A DNA stretch of 64,000 nt from Clonostachys chloroleuca (taxonomy: Eukaryota > Ascomycota > Sordariomycetes > Hypocreales > Bionectriaceae). The stretch is taken from contig JBANAY010000004.1 of assembly GCA_037952775.1 (NCBI GenBank), positions 5,642,001 through 5,706,000 on the forward strand. Reading direction: 5' to 3'. Positions within the stretch are counted from its first letter, which is position 1, and each line of letters opens with the position of its first letter. Positions 44,682-56,741 of the stretch are shown one piece after another. Made by a program: the position numbers and the translations under genes. Below the pieces are notes generated by a model. It did no database searches. It was not told the origin of the DNA and saw only the letters and a list, made by a program, of their open reading frames with translations.

Positions 44682-47600
44682 TCACTCGTCAGCCATGTTC
44701 CGCCGCATGCGCTCCCGTAACTCCTTGTTCTCCGACTCTAGGCCTCCGAGACGCTGCCTCGCTGCTCTCCGATCCTGGTTACGCGCTTCTCGTTCCATCT
44801 TAAGTTTGTCTTCCATGTCGCGTAGCCGGTACAGCCATCGGTTGTCGTTGTTGTTCCCGCCGCCGCCGCTCTCGCTTGCTAACGCTAGCTCGGTTCCACT
44901 TGTTGCCGTCTGAGACCGAGAGTCAACGCCCGTCCCGGGCCGCAACATCCCACTCGAAGAGTATCGATCCCTGTCCAATGGCCCGCGAGGGATCCTTGGT
45001 GAGGGGGACCCGACCTCGTCCCCAGTAGGAATCAGCGCCTCGGGATTGGTTCCCACAGCTGAATACGCTGCGCGGGAACGAACATCGGCGGCTGCCTTGA
45101 GCGTCGCGTTCTCCACCTTGAGCTGGCGGCATCTGTCCTCGAGCCGAATCATCCTAACATTAACATCGGTGCTGTTGCTGACCGTCGCTACCGTATTGCG
45201 CACCATCGTCTCCAGTCGGTCCAACTTCTTAGTTCGGATATCCAATGTATCCTCAAGCGATTGGTACTCGCGCGTCAGGTCCCTTTCCACAGCCTTGATC
45301 TTGGTCTGGAATGACCCAACAATCGTCTCAATCGCCTTCACTGCGGCGAGCAGGTTCTTGGAGAACCCGGGTAGTCGGTTGCCAATCACCTCGAGGGACG
45401 GTAACACCTGCCTATCGATGAGCGTGTTGCTGTTGGACCACTCCCGTCCGCAAAGTGCGCTCAGTCTTTGCCACAAGGTGAGTAGTAGCTGATTCCTCTC
45501 TGCGAGCTGAGCCCGCATCTGCTGCTCAAGGACCGCAATCTTCCGCCGATCTGTGCTGCGTGTTGTTTCAAGCTCAGCAATGCGATCGTCTTGCGCACCA
45601 GCAGTCCGGGATAGATGCTGGTTGGTTTTCTGGTACGTATCGAAGTGCGCCTTGGTGTTCCGATGGCTGATCCGCTCCTTCTCGAGCAGTTCCGAAAGTT
45701 TGCGGCTCTCCAGAGCATGTGACTCGAGTAGAGAATCCCGCTGCTTGATGATGCGGTCCTTCTCATTCACATCTGCCTTAGCTGTGTCTAATTCGCGGAC
45801 CGTATTCTCCAATTCACGTTGCATCTTAGCAATAGACTGTAACACATATTAGCAAACGGGAAAATCAGGAATAAAAACCACATTGAAAGAGTGCACATAT
45901 GTGCCGAGGGAGTGAGCAAGTATGTAGGCGGAGGCGGAGGAAAACTGACCTTGAGAAGTGAGGAGCGAGTACCGTTGAGATCACCCAGAGCCTCTCGTAA
46001 ATTATTCTCCAGCTCGATCAATCTCTCCTTCCACTCCGTAGCCTCAACCTCGCGTGACGACAGGCTCTTACGCAACCGTCTCGATTCGTCCTTGGCCTGC
46101 GAAGTCTCCATGTTCAGTTGGTTGATGATTTGTTGCACATCCTCCTTCTCCTTATTGGCAACAATTTCGCTCTGTCGTCGCTCTTCCACGAGACGGCCAT
46201 CGAGCTCTCTGGCACGTTCCTTTTCGTCGCGAATACTCTGTTCCAGGCTGGCAACTGCCGCTTCCAAGTCGCCAATTCGGATCTTGTCGCCTTCCTGTTC
46301 CTCCCGTAGGAAAGCAATTTCTGCCTGCGAGGACTCTTGCTGTACTGCGAGCCGCTGGTTCTTCTCGTTGGACTCCAAAAGCTTCGCCTCAAGTTCCTCG
46401 AGCTCTTTGTTTCCGGATTCAAGCTCCTGCTCGAGTTGCTGGATACGCCGTAGCTTGTTCTCTTGCTCGTCCTCTAATCCGACCAGGGCATCGCTCATCT
46501 TTCGCATCTCTTCCTGCAAGGCTTCGAAATTCTCTGAGCGATCTGCCAAATCGATCTGGACGCGTTGCAACTCCTCGTTCCGCTGATCTGCTTCTGCCTC
46601 TAGCGTGTCGATCTCTTCTTGGGCCTCCATCCGCAATGCCTCAAATTCGTTCTCCATCTCAGCTTGCTCACGAAGTGCATCATCTCGCTCCGACTGCAGG
46701 GCGACCAAGTCATTCATGGCATTTTCAAGTTCCTCCTGCAAAGCTCCCAGAGTATCCTCGGCCTCTCGCTTTCCAAGGACAGCAGCCTCGAAATCTTCCA
46801 TGCATGTCTCAAGCTCGCGCTGTAGTTCCTGGTTCTGGAGCTTGACCTCGCTCAACTTGTCGCGTGCCTCGTTCAGCTTGGTCTCCAGCTCATCACGCTC
46901 TCGTTCCACTTCCTCATCCGTTGTCATGAGCGTCCGGGCGGCGCTACTTCTTGAATGAGATCGTTCATGACCTCGGATACGGGAGGCAGAGCGATCCAGC
47001 AGGCTGTCGACAGTAGAGGGTGCTGGTCGACCATGGCGCTGTGCCATCTTCAAATCCTCAATCTCTTGGTACAGGCGCTCCTTTTCTCTGTTCCTAGAAG
47101 TCAACATTGATGTTTGCGCCCCAACTTCACGTCTGAGCTCGGCATTTTCATGGCGCAACTGATCGGCCTCTTTCCGTAACTCATCCACGAGTGTTGTGCC
47201 CGCACTTAGATTAGCAGCGGATCCCATTTCCATCGTGTCTGCGGAGTGTCTCGACATGGGGCGGCTAAGAGATCCATTCTGTTCACGGTGTTTCTTCGTG
47301 ATGTTGTAGATGTTGGTCGTGTGGTGCAAGACTCCATTGCCAGATATCTCTTGCTTGAGCCGGAAAAGCTCATCTCGCAATCGGCGGTTATCGTCATCGG
47401 CTTGTTCTCGTCTTGCTGTTTCTTGCTCAAGCAAGTCCTTCCAAACGTCTGCTTCTTCTTGCCTGCCGAGGCCTTCGCCTCTGTCCTCCCCGAGGGTCCT
47501 GACGACTTCTGTGAGCTTCCTCTTCTCGAAATCGCTCGCCATGTTCTCGTTCCGGAGTCTCTCGATCTCGGTCGCGTATTCTTCAACACGCTCCCGGAGG

Positions 47601-49329
47601 AAAAACAATTCCTCCTCTCGCTCCTGGGCATCCTCATCGTACATCTTCGCCGTCTGGTCTGTGGAGGAAGTTCCGCTGCGTGCTGTGCTTGGTCGCTCGT
47701 CCTCATCTTTCATCTGCTTCTCAAGCTCTTTGACTCGCTTCCTCAGGACTTTGTTGTCTCGCTGTAGAATCGCAAGGTTGGTTTTCAGGTCGACGTTCTC
47801 GGAAATCATTTCCTTGATACCCTCCTCGGAGAGTTTGTCAAGCCGGTCGCTCAAGAACATGACTTTGAGCTTCAGGTCGAAATTCTCCTTGGAAAGCCTT
47901 TCGATTGTGCTGCTTTGTTCCTTGAGAGTCAAGCTCTTCCCATTCCTGCCGGTTCCCATTGTCGACAATCCTAGACTGCTGATCACATTAGATGACGTTT
48001 GGCGAGGTGTCTCAAGTCCGCCCCGGACCTGATACTTCTTAGCCAGGGATTCGGGAACCTGGACGTTTCTAACATGTCGGGCAATGACTGTGTCTGTGGG
48101 TGCCGTGTTGAGGTTCTCCTTGGAAGCCTTGGGCGTCTTGGCTAGATCCTCGTCATGGGTCTGCCTTACGGGACTGTTGATCTCAGGCAGGGGTTCGAGC
48201 TGGCCTACAAAAGGATCCGTCACATCGTCGAAACCAGATATTGCACTGCCAACACTAATAGATCGAGTAAACATGTTTGTTGAATTCCGCGATGACGCCC
48301 CGAGTGCCGGTACAGCGCCCCCCGATTGCAGAGCGTAGTCCGCGGCTCCCATCGCTGTGATCTCGCTCCCATCGATTGATTCTGCGTTTGTTGCAAAGGA
48401 TGACGTGGACGATCTCTGACTGGCGTAGCGGCTGCGCAGATATTTTCCCTTTTTAACCCGCAAGGAGCCGCTCAGGTTGCTCCCAGCCGCATCTCGCCTG
48501 TCCGATAGCGAGTGTGAGCGAGAGAGCGAGCCTTCTTGGTCACCCGATGCCGAAGCATGGGAGCTCTCGTTGCCCTCGCCAGCCCCAGTTACGTCCTCAT
48601 CGTCAGGCCCATTTTCTTGGATGGTGGCGGGTTCGAAGTGCTCCGTACGAATTTGGGCCTGGGGCTGCTTCTGATTAGAGGAGCTCACAACCCTTGATAT
48701 GGTTCTGGCAGCAGCTGCTGCTGTGGGCGACGAGTCAAGCCCCTCGAGATTCGATGTCGTGGTGCTCGCGTCGATCGGATGGGTCTCAGGAGTCGCGCCG
48801 CGGGGGGCATATCAGTCTTCACAGGCGAATCAAAGGCAAATGTATCATCGATGCCCCCGGCTATACTCGTCTTGCCAGCGGGCACGGGCGACAGGGCTGG
48901 TAAAAAACTGGATTCGACGTCCCTCAAGTGTTCGCGCACTGCTTCCTCAGTCAAAGAGTCGTCGGGGAGCCTGCTAGGCTCGATGGGCTCGGCGGCGAGG
49001 TAGCTCTCGTCAAGGTGGTCAAAACTCTTCTTTCCCACCATGGCGCCGCCATCCTCCTGTTCTCGGTCGACGGAAGCGACCGACGACGACGTATCCTCGT
49101 GCTTCAGGTCCATGGGCGGAGCCAGCGAGAGCGCGGAGTTGTCGTGTCGTGTCCGGAGGGGCGAGGGGCCGGCCTTCGCGGCGGGCAGGTCGTCGACTAA
49201 GGCTGGGAGCTGGATGGCGCTGAAATCTTCGGCGGAAACGCGCCGCGCTGTGGATGGTCGCTGCGTGGGATCAAGAGTGTCGTTGGTAGGGCTGCGGCCA
49301 GATTGGATATGGGATTCATCGTGGGACAT
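44682..49329 (-). CDS. apsB: ApsB/Mto1-like microtubule-organising-centre coiled-coil protein, one frame break
   Basis: It starts at ATG 49329 (MSHDESHIQSGRSPTNDTLD). The main exon runs to 45950, intron 45949-45837 (113 nt), last exon 45836-44682; about 1511 residues once the break is bridged. The N-terminal ~440 residues are disordered and Ser-rich. Around residues 465-535 is a centrosomin N-terminal (Cnn_1N) motif: LTLKEQSSTIERLSKENFDL, KVMFLSDRLDKLSEEGIKEM, ENVDLKTNLAILQRDNKVLR. This motif recruits the gamma-tubulin complex. A very long coiled coil follows. The C-terminus NRWLYRLRDMEDKLKMEREA, RNQDRRAARQRLGGLESENK matches the Mto2-binding/microtubule-binding end of Mto1/ApsB. It nucleates microtubules at septa and spindle-pole-body outer plaques. 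The frame changes at six G (48802-48807); one extra C gives a continuous protein (VKTDMPP... to TPETHPIDASTTTSNLEG). Since this is a conserved core gene, an assembly indel is the likely cause. Confidence 0.88.
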
Positions 49330-51270
49330 GGTGCATCTTGGCTGGGTCGGCCCGCCCAGCCTATCAGCACAGCGGTGGAGGGATATGCGGATTGGTCGTC
49401 GAGGCCACAGCGCAGGGAGAATGGAACGCAAGGTTGCTGCCCGATGGATGCAGCATGCAGGACAGAAAACAAAAAGCAATGACGATGCATTGATGGGCAA
49501 GTGAGCCAGGCCTCTTTGGGTGGTGAGCCAACCTGGACTTGGGCTGGGATCCATCAGCTATTTTTTTTGCGTTGGCAGCGACCGACCACGACCGACCAGA
49601 CGCGGTACCTGCCGCCGCTGCTATTTACTGCCAGCCCGCAGGTACCTGCCCACATGGTCTCCCAAATCGTCTGTTTTCTCAGGGGACTTTACAGGGGCTG
49701 CGAGCGCTAAGTACGGCTAGACCCCCTGTCAGCAACGGTGGTCGCAGGTGCTGCTAGCTGTCAGCCCCGCCCTCGTTGCCCCAGCAGCCACCCTCAACTT
49801 CTGCTAGGAACTCGGTAAGACACCTACCCGGGACCGTAGGTCCTCCAAAGCATCCCACATCTTGGTCCATCGTTGTGATGGGAATTAGATGGGAATTCCA
49901 CTAACGTCAAAGCCTTGTATGGTCAGGATGAGATATCTCGCTTCTAATATCACTTGGGCAAATGCAGCCTCCTAAATCCTAATACAAAACGAGGCGAATT
50001 GCCTGTAGTGAGACTTTGTTTTTTTCAACCCACTACTTACCCCTCTTTTCATCTTCCAGAAATCCTCATATCCCCAGGTGGGTGACACTGGAGATGGCAC
50101 ACACAAATGAAGACTCAGATAGTTAGTTGGATTGCACCCCCTGCTGGCAAGGCTAGGTGGGAGAGTCAGCATATAAAGCCCGTCGGACATTCATACGTTG
50201 GTCCACCTGGGTGAGGGTCTATAGGATGTAGTTGCAATGTGTTTATATAGACCCCTTTGACAACCTACATCTACTAAGTATACGTTTCCAAACACGAAAA
50301 CGCGATGCAGAGCTAACTGACGAAGGAAATGGAAAGAGTTCGCGCTTTGCTTTTGGTCATTTTGTAAGATCAGTATAAAGCCTACCCGTGATATTTAGTC
50401 TGGCGATCGGCATGTCGTACAAGAGGTGCCTGCCGCTTAACTCGATTTCTTTGTCACCCTGGTCAGATTTTGAGCTCCAAGCGATGTTGGCATGAATACG
50501 TACCGAATAGGCATTAGGCAATGTAAGCAATCATTCGTTTTTGCAATTCCTTTTCAGAGTATGTGGTTTTATAGATTCATTAGTGGTAAAGCCTTGCAGC
50601 TGCGAATGCGCAGAGATCTGGCGGAACAGCACCATATCTTAGACATTGCAACCAATAGTTGTTATGTGGTTTATAAAATAGACAAACACAAACAGCTAAA
50701 GGGAAATATCTTTTTAGGCGAACATATACTACTTGCCTACTTAGCGCAGTTACAAAGTTAAAAAAAGACCAAGAGTTATGCCGAAAGCTTAGAAGGTTCG
50801 CGCCACCAAAAGTTGTTAATATTCAGCAACTCACAATCACCCATGCCAAGTCCAGATATCTTTGCCCGCGCATAGAACCTCATCACCAATAAGATCACCA
50901 TCAGCGGCAGCGTCATGGCTGAGAAGGGAGATTCGCACGAAGTTTGACACAAGGCCGGGTGGAGGAGCGGTCATGAGCGTGTTGGAAAGATCCACGCGAA
51001 GACGCAAAAAATTACCCAAATAGGCAAGACAGTAGTGCTTACGACCCGATATCATGGACTGTCTGTTGGTGCAAAAGTCACAATAGGTCCGCACAGGCCA
51101 CCAACTGACTGCTTATATTCATCATCCACCGCCGTGATTTGCAATCCCCGCGCTGTGAATGCTCTCCTCCTCACAAATATTTGTCCATTTTACATACTAA
51201 AGCACTTCGGAAAGCAACGTCGTTCCGGATAATCGCGTCAGGTCGTTAAGACCAACCGCCGCCCGCCGTC
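49330..51270. other. Intergenic region
   Basis: About 1.9 kb between divergent genes, so it holds the promoters of the ApsB-like gene and the P450. The middle part (50200-50800) is AT-rich. No gene or repeat is supported. Confidence 0.35.
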
Positions 51271-53125
51271 ATGATGAGCAACGCATTCTCCACCTATGGC
51301 TTGGTAGCTATTCCATTTGTCTCTGTCATCATCATCATGGTCGTTCGTGCCCTCTACCCCAAGCCGTACCCAGATATTCCTCACAACAAGCACTCTGCCA
51401 ATCGCGTGGCTGGCGACATTCCTGATCTGGTTCCCCTCATCACTTCTACCAATGAGTTCTCCAACTCCATGTTCACCATCACCACCCAGAAGCTGGGTAC
51501 ACCCATCGCCCAGTTTCTTTTCCCTGGAATCCGAAAGCCTTTAATTATTCTTGAGGACCCACGAGAGATCGAGGACCTGCTGCTTCGTCGTAATAAGGAG
51601 TTTGACAAGGCGCCGATGGCCCTAAGTATTTTCCAGCCCATGTTCCCCAAGGCCTCCCTCGCCCAGTTCACAACTCCGGAGCTCAAAGCTCAGAAGCGCC
51701 TGTGGGCTGACGTTATGGCGGCCGAGTTCCTGAACAAGGCTACGGCACCGAGGATCCATAAGGCTACGCTTGGGCTGGTCGAGCTTTGGCGTCTTAGGGT
51801 CTCCGTCTCCAACGACAAGCCATTCGCTGTCCACGAGGATCTCCAGAACACCACTCTCGATGGCATATGGGTGTCGATCCTAGGAGATGAGGCAGGAATT
51901 ATTGACTACTCTATCAAGAAACTGCGGAGCGAGATCGACGGCTCTATACCCTTTGACGCAACGCCGCCACGAGGTGGTTTCCTCAGGGAAGAGGTGCGTT
52001 ACATCTCCGATACTATTGCACGTCTCTCCAACACCCCGTCTCCAAAATGGGCCGGAAAGATCGAGACGTATACGCGCCCCGGTATCGGAGATTCCGCTCC
52101 ACCGTCATCAGGGAGATTAGCCTGCTGATGGCGGCCGCTATTAAACGATTCCAGGATCTCGACGTGGAGACTTTGAATAGCGGTGATACTGACCGATGTA
52201 TGCTGGATCTGGTGCTTCGTCGTCTTGTTCTCCAGTCCAGGAAAAATAACAATGCCCCTCTGGTTGATCCAACCAAAGATCAGAATATGCTTGACGAGCT
52301 TTTCATTATGCTGGTTGGGGTATGTTAAACACCTTGACTCTCCCAGGATTATCTGTCTTCAATCTTCATTCTATGCTATTGCTAACTAGTGAAAACTTTT
52401 CTGCAGGGCCACGACTCGACAGCCAATACTCTGTGTTGGTTTGTCCGGTTCATGGAAGCTTATCCAGCTGCTCAGAGCGAGCTGCGCACCGTCCTTCGAG
52501 CTGCATTCCCCGGCCCTGAACCCCCTTCTGCCGAAGCCATCATCGAAACGAACGTCCCTTATCTTGACGCCGTGGTTGAAGAAGGATTCCGTCTTGCAGG
52601 TGCAGCCAAGGGAAATCTGCGCCAAGCCCTCGTGGACACTTCCATTCTAGGCTACCACATTCCTAAAGGTGCTGAGATCTTCATGAACTATCATATTAAC
52701 CGATCACCAGCTCCCGTGGATGAAGCGAAGCGCTCAGACAGCTCTCGGGCTGCAGCAGCCAAGCATGGAGATGGACTCCGCGGACGAGCTGGCTACGATC
52801 TCGATAAGTTCGAACCCAGAAGATACCTAGTAAAGGACCCGGACACAGGGAAGGAGACGTTCAATAGTTATGCTATCCCATCCCTCGCGTTCGGTGGCGG
52901 CTACAGAGGCTGCACTGGTAAGTTCATATTCCCCTCCCGACAGTTCGACAAGCGCTGACATATATAGGCCGCAAACTCGCGACCTTGGAACTTCGCATCT
53001 TCGTGACGCTTCTTATTCTCAATTTTGAGTTCACTGACCTGCCGGAGGAAATGAGGAGCATGGCTGCTACAGAGAAGATCTTCAGGCAGCCTGACATGCC
53101 CTTCGCCAGAGTGAAGGTCCTGTAG
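51271..53125 (+). CDS. Cytochrome P450 monooxygenase, one frame break
   Basis: Exons 51271-52319, 52407-52917 and 52968-53125 (introns 87 and 50 nt). The frame changes once at a run of four C (52077-52080): KWAGKIETYTRP continues as RYRRFRSTVIREISLL if one C is added, giving 1719 nt and 572 residues. A membrane anchor is at the start (GLVAIPFVSVIIIMVVRALY). Helix C region QKRLWADVMAAEFLNK; helix I GHDSTANTLCWFVRF (the A/G-G-x-D-T/S pattern, at the first splice junction); helix K E-x-x-R in VVEEGFRLAG; PERW region FEPRRYLV; heme loop FGGGYRGCTGRKLA (Cys near residue 519, the second intron splits the Gly codon right after CT). All catalytic motifs are intact, so the enzyme is probably functional and the break artefactual. 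It is a microsomal oxidase with unknown substrate. Neighbour of an SDR and an S33 hydrolase. Confidence 0.9.
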
Positions 53126-55257
53126 TTCGAACTTGGAGGACTAGCCACGTAGATTTCTTACTTTGCATGAATAAAGTGGCATAGTTAGGGACCTAGTCTC
53201 TCTATGCGTGTTATTACATCAGACAATGTAAATTAGCCAAATTTGTATCGACATGGCTGATGAATACCTCGCAACCCGCCTGGCATCTTTTACCGAAGGG
53301 CTTGCACATGTCGCTCTTGAATATGCCGCTTTCACTGGTTCGGATACCCAACTACTCCATACTAGCCTCTCTAGAAGCCTTTAAGGTGCCGTGATATGCA
53401 GGCAGTATCTGGAGGCTCATACCGAGCGAGATGGTGGTGCTGTGCTCCGTCCTGGGGGCACCAAGACTGCAAACTTTGCCTGATCGCCAATGAAGACGTA
53501 ATACTAGCCCACTTTGGAATGAGATTGGGTGTTGCTTGCGAAATATGGGCATTATGGGGGCTTATGTTGCCTTCAAATTGCCGGTGACGTTTGATATTAC
53601 TGGCTGGTCATGGTCCCTAAGAAATTGAATAAAGATACCGAAGAAGATCGAAACTGTCAGCTGGACAACTTATAGAGACGATGCCTTGAGGAATAAGCGG
53701 ACGTGGAGGCCAGTGGCGAAGCCTGGTTTGGATGGCTTTTGGTGCAGATCTTGGTGGTAGTAGCAAATACTTCATCGAGAACTTGAAGCATGGAATTGAG
53801 GAAAAGGTTCCACGTGAACAACCGGTTGAACGTGTCTAATCGATTTAGTCCCACGACGCGAGTCATTATCCCTTTGGATGCGATGCGGTGCTAGCTATAT
53901 TAAAGTTAGATAACACTGGAAAATAGAAATATAATTGGATGACGGAATCTGGAACTCAAGAATTAGGAATGTTAACAACATGCTATGGAAGTAATAATGA
54001 GGAAAGGTCAGCTATTTAATCCGTCGCTGCTTGTAGCTCTAAACTCCCAAGGATCAAAAGAGGAGAAGAAATAGTTACTGACCTGGCTGGCACCACATCG
54101 CATCCAAAGAAATGGAGCGATTCAAGCGTCATCCAATAAGAGTGCTCTCATCAAGGGCTGGGGCAATGTGGGCTTACTGTGAGATATATGAAACTAACGA
54201 AACACCACTGTCTGATTTGCCAAGGATATGAATCAAGTGAGAATGCAGGGGTTGGGAATCTCAGCATCAATCCAACTTTGCCTGCAAATAATATGTAGAT
54301 GACCGATTATTTCAAGTTCATATTCTATGCTTCTTATTATTGGACTATGAGAGTAGAGAGATCTCTACATTAGCTAGCCATATATGATGAGTTCGAGAAT
54401 GAATCTAAAGTAAAGATTAAGAAGCCCTCGTCTCAGGTAGCCTTTTCTTTGTTCTCCTCCCCTTCTGAGGAGAAGGAATTAACTTAGTGTGGTGACCACC
54501 CCAGGCTTGAGTGGTTGTTATTTCAGGCCCCTGGGTTCCACAGTGGGCCTCTTCGACTGAGCGGACTTTTTTAAGCACCTTCTTAGCATTTCCTGGAAGC
54601 GGCTAGTGAGAATAAATACCGAAATATGAAATGCCGCTGTGGATACATCGTGGAATCTCGGCACCGAGCGTTTCCTAGAAGTGGTAAGACATAGGAATAT
54701 GGTTCATTTCAATCTATCAATCAGAAAGTGGGAAGATTTTTGCATAAGATGAAGGATCTATGCCTGGTAGAAAGACAAGGCTTGATTGTCATTCTTTCAG
54801 TTGTCAGATAGACAGTCTCCACTTTGGTCCGCTGGATCAATATATCCATCACGACATCCCCCTGAGCAGAAGCTTACCCCATGGAACTGCCGTGCCAAAG
54901 ATAAAAAGAAGCGGAGATGACGTATACATTCCAAGATTGGAAATCGCTAGGTGAGCGGAGTTGAATTGGTCCACCAAATATAGCGAAGGACTGGGTGCAG
55001 TCAGGGCGAATGATTCAAAGATGACTACAAGTCGTGGACTACAATCCTTTAGTCGTTATCTGTCGGCGGGTTACCTGACTCCGATATATCCGTGCCGATA
55101 TTCCAAAGTATCTTCTATAACTATGAGCTTAATATTACTTATGCTTCATCTTGATCTACCTACAGAGCCCTTTTCTATACCACAGTCCAACCTCATCCTA
55201 TTTCACCGAGATTCAGTCAAACACATAAAAAAAACCGTTGCAATTTCCACGAAGATC
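53126..55257. other. Intergenic region, possibly with decayed coding remnants
   Basis: About 2.1 kb between two co-directional genes, AT-rich from 53880 on. At 53252-53383 there is a protein-like frame (MADEYLATRLASFTEGLAHV), followed within 150 bp by another (QYLEAHTERDGGAVLRPGGT) in a shifted frame and by more interrupted frames up to about 53890. This could be a relic of a gene, but no family was recognised. Confidence 0.3.
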
Positions 55258-56359
55258 ATGAAGAGTAACCCCGAATTCGACGTCTCCCCATCCGACGAGG
55301 GCAGCGCCTCGAGCTATATCAGACGACAACTGTTTTACACCCCGTCCATCGTAGCTGGTGTCAAACTTGACGGAAAGACGGCCATCGTCACCGGCTCTAG
55401 CTCAGGCATTGGTCTCGAGACCTCTCGCCAACTCCTCGACCTTGGTCTCACGAAGCTCATCCTCGCCGTACGCAACGAACAAAAAGCCAACGCCGTCGTC
55501 TCCGAACTCTCCAGGGGCAGGTCCCTCCCCGAAAATGCCATCGAGGTATGGCTCCTCGACTACTCGTCGTACGACTCAATAATCGCGTTTACCGAACGTA
55601 CAAGGTCACTCGAGCGAATCGATATTGTTATCCTCAACGCCGCTATGATGCCTGTCAAGCAGACTCTCAACCCAGAGACGGGCCACGATGAGTCCGTCCA
55701 GGTCAACTACCTCGGCACGGCGTTGCTGACCATACTAATGACCGGCGTTATCAAGGACAAACCTGAAAGCCAGCCCGCCCGTATTACTGTTACAGGATCC
55801 GACGTCGCCGCCTGGACGAAGTTCGCAGAGCAGGATAACGACCCACTCCTGCCTGCCCTCGACAAGCCGGACGGTTGGAACTTTACCGACCGGCACTTTG
55901 TGACCAAGCTGCTCTACCAGCTGTTCCTTCGCAAGTTGGAGCCTATTGTTCCTGCATCCGTTGCCGTCATCAATGTCGCAACCCCAGGCATGGTACATGA
56001 CTCGGAGCTCGATCGGCACGCTGCAGTCGGTGTTTTAGGCAAGACTGTCGCTATGTTCCAGCGCAGGATCGGCTATACTTCCTCGGTAGGGGCCCGTCAC
56101 ATTACCGATGCCGCTGTCAGGCACGGTTCAGAGTCACATGGGCAGTATCTGTCGCAGCAGCGTGTAAAACCGTACGTTGCCCGATCCCTTACACTTTCTC
56201 TGCTTCGATCCTAGTAAGGCTGACGTGAATGCATCTAGTATGGCGCCCTTGGTTTATACATCTAGTGGAGAGAAGGTCGCGGAACGCTTGTGGAAGGAGA
56301 CCATGGAGGAATTCAAGTTTGCCAACGTCCAGGATATTCTCGCTGGTCTAAAGAAGTAA
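55258..56359 (+). CDS. SDR-family protein lacking the catalytic tyrosine
   Basis: Exons 55258-56171 and 56215-56359 (intron 43 nt, GTACGT...CCTAG), 352 residues. The ATG 55258 (MKSNPEFDVSPSDEGSAS) is chosen because upstream codons look like leader. Motifs: cofactor site TAIVTGSSSGIGLETSRQLL, LNAAMMP (NNAG-like), DESVQVNYLGTALLTILM, RITVTGSDVAAW (catalytic serine region). The active-site motif, normally R-Y-x-x-x-K in this retinol-dehydrogenase-like group, reads D-R-H-F-V-T-K: the tyrosine is His (codon CAC, 55894-55896, residue 213) while the lysine (217) is kept. The C-terminus GEKVAERLWKETMEEFKFA is typical of fungal members. The protein may be a weak enzyme, use His, or have lost catalysis. 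Sits between a P450 and an S33 hydrolase. Confidence 0.88.
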
Positions 56360-56741
56360 CCGTTTCAATGAATTATTAGAGCACTATTCTAGTACTAATA
56401 AAGCTATGTTTAGATATCAATCTTTGTGAAAAATGTGGTATTTTAACTTGCTCCGCCTTTGGATTCTTTGATACTTCACACCGGTGGTGAAGACAGCGGT
56501 GTATCTTAAGGAAGTTATCAGAACCGCAACTGAGATCTTTGAATGAGGAAACTTCCGCACATGAATGCAACTGTCACTCCGCCCATGCTCTACATACCAT
56601 ACTCAATTATGCGGGTTCAATGAGCATCTCACTGAGTGGAACCCACCCCAAATGCTTGACGCACCTGACGTTGTCTTTGGGGTAGGTTGGAATCACAAGA
56701 GGAACATACGAGATTTTGGCTGGCCGGCTAGGAATGCTTCT
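56360..56741. other. Intergenic, convergent 3' flanks
   Basis: Between the convergent ends of the SDR and the S33 hydrolase genes. No additional feature seen. Confidence 0.35.

Noticed and set aside
45891..46586. Ser-rich long frames antisense to the ApsB-like gene
   Set aside because: They are shadows of Glu/Lys/Arg-rich coiled-coil codons on the minus strand.
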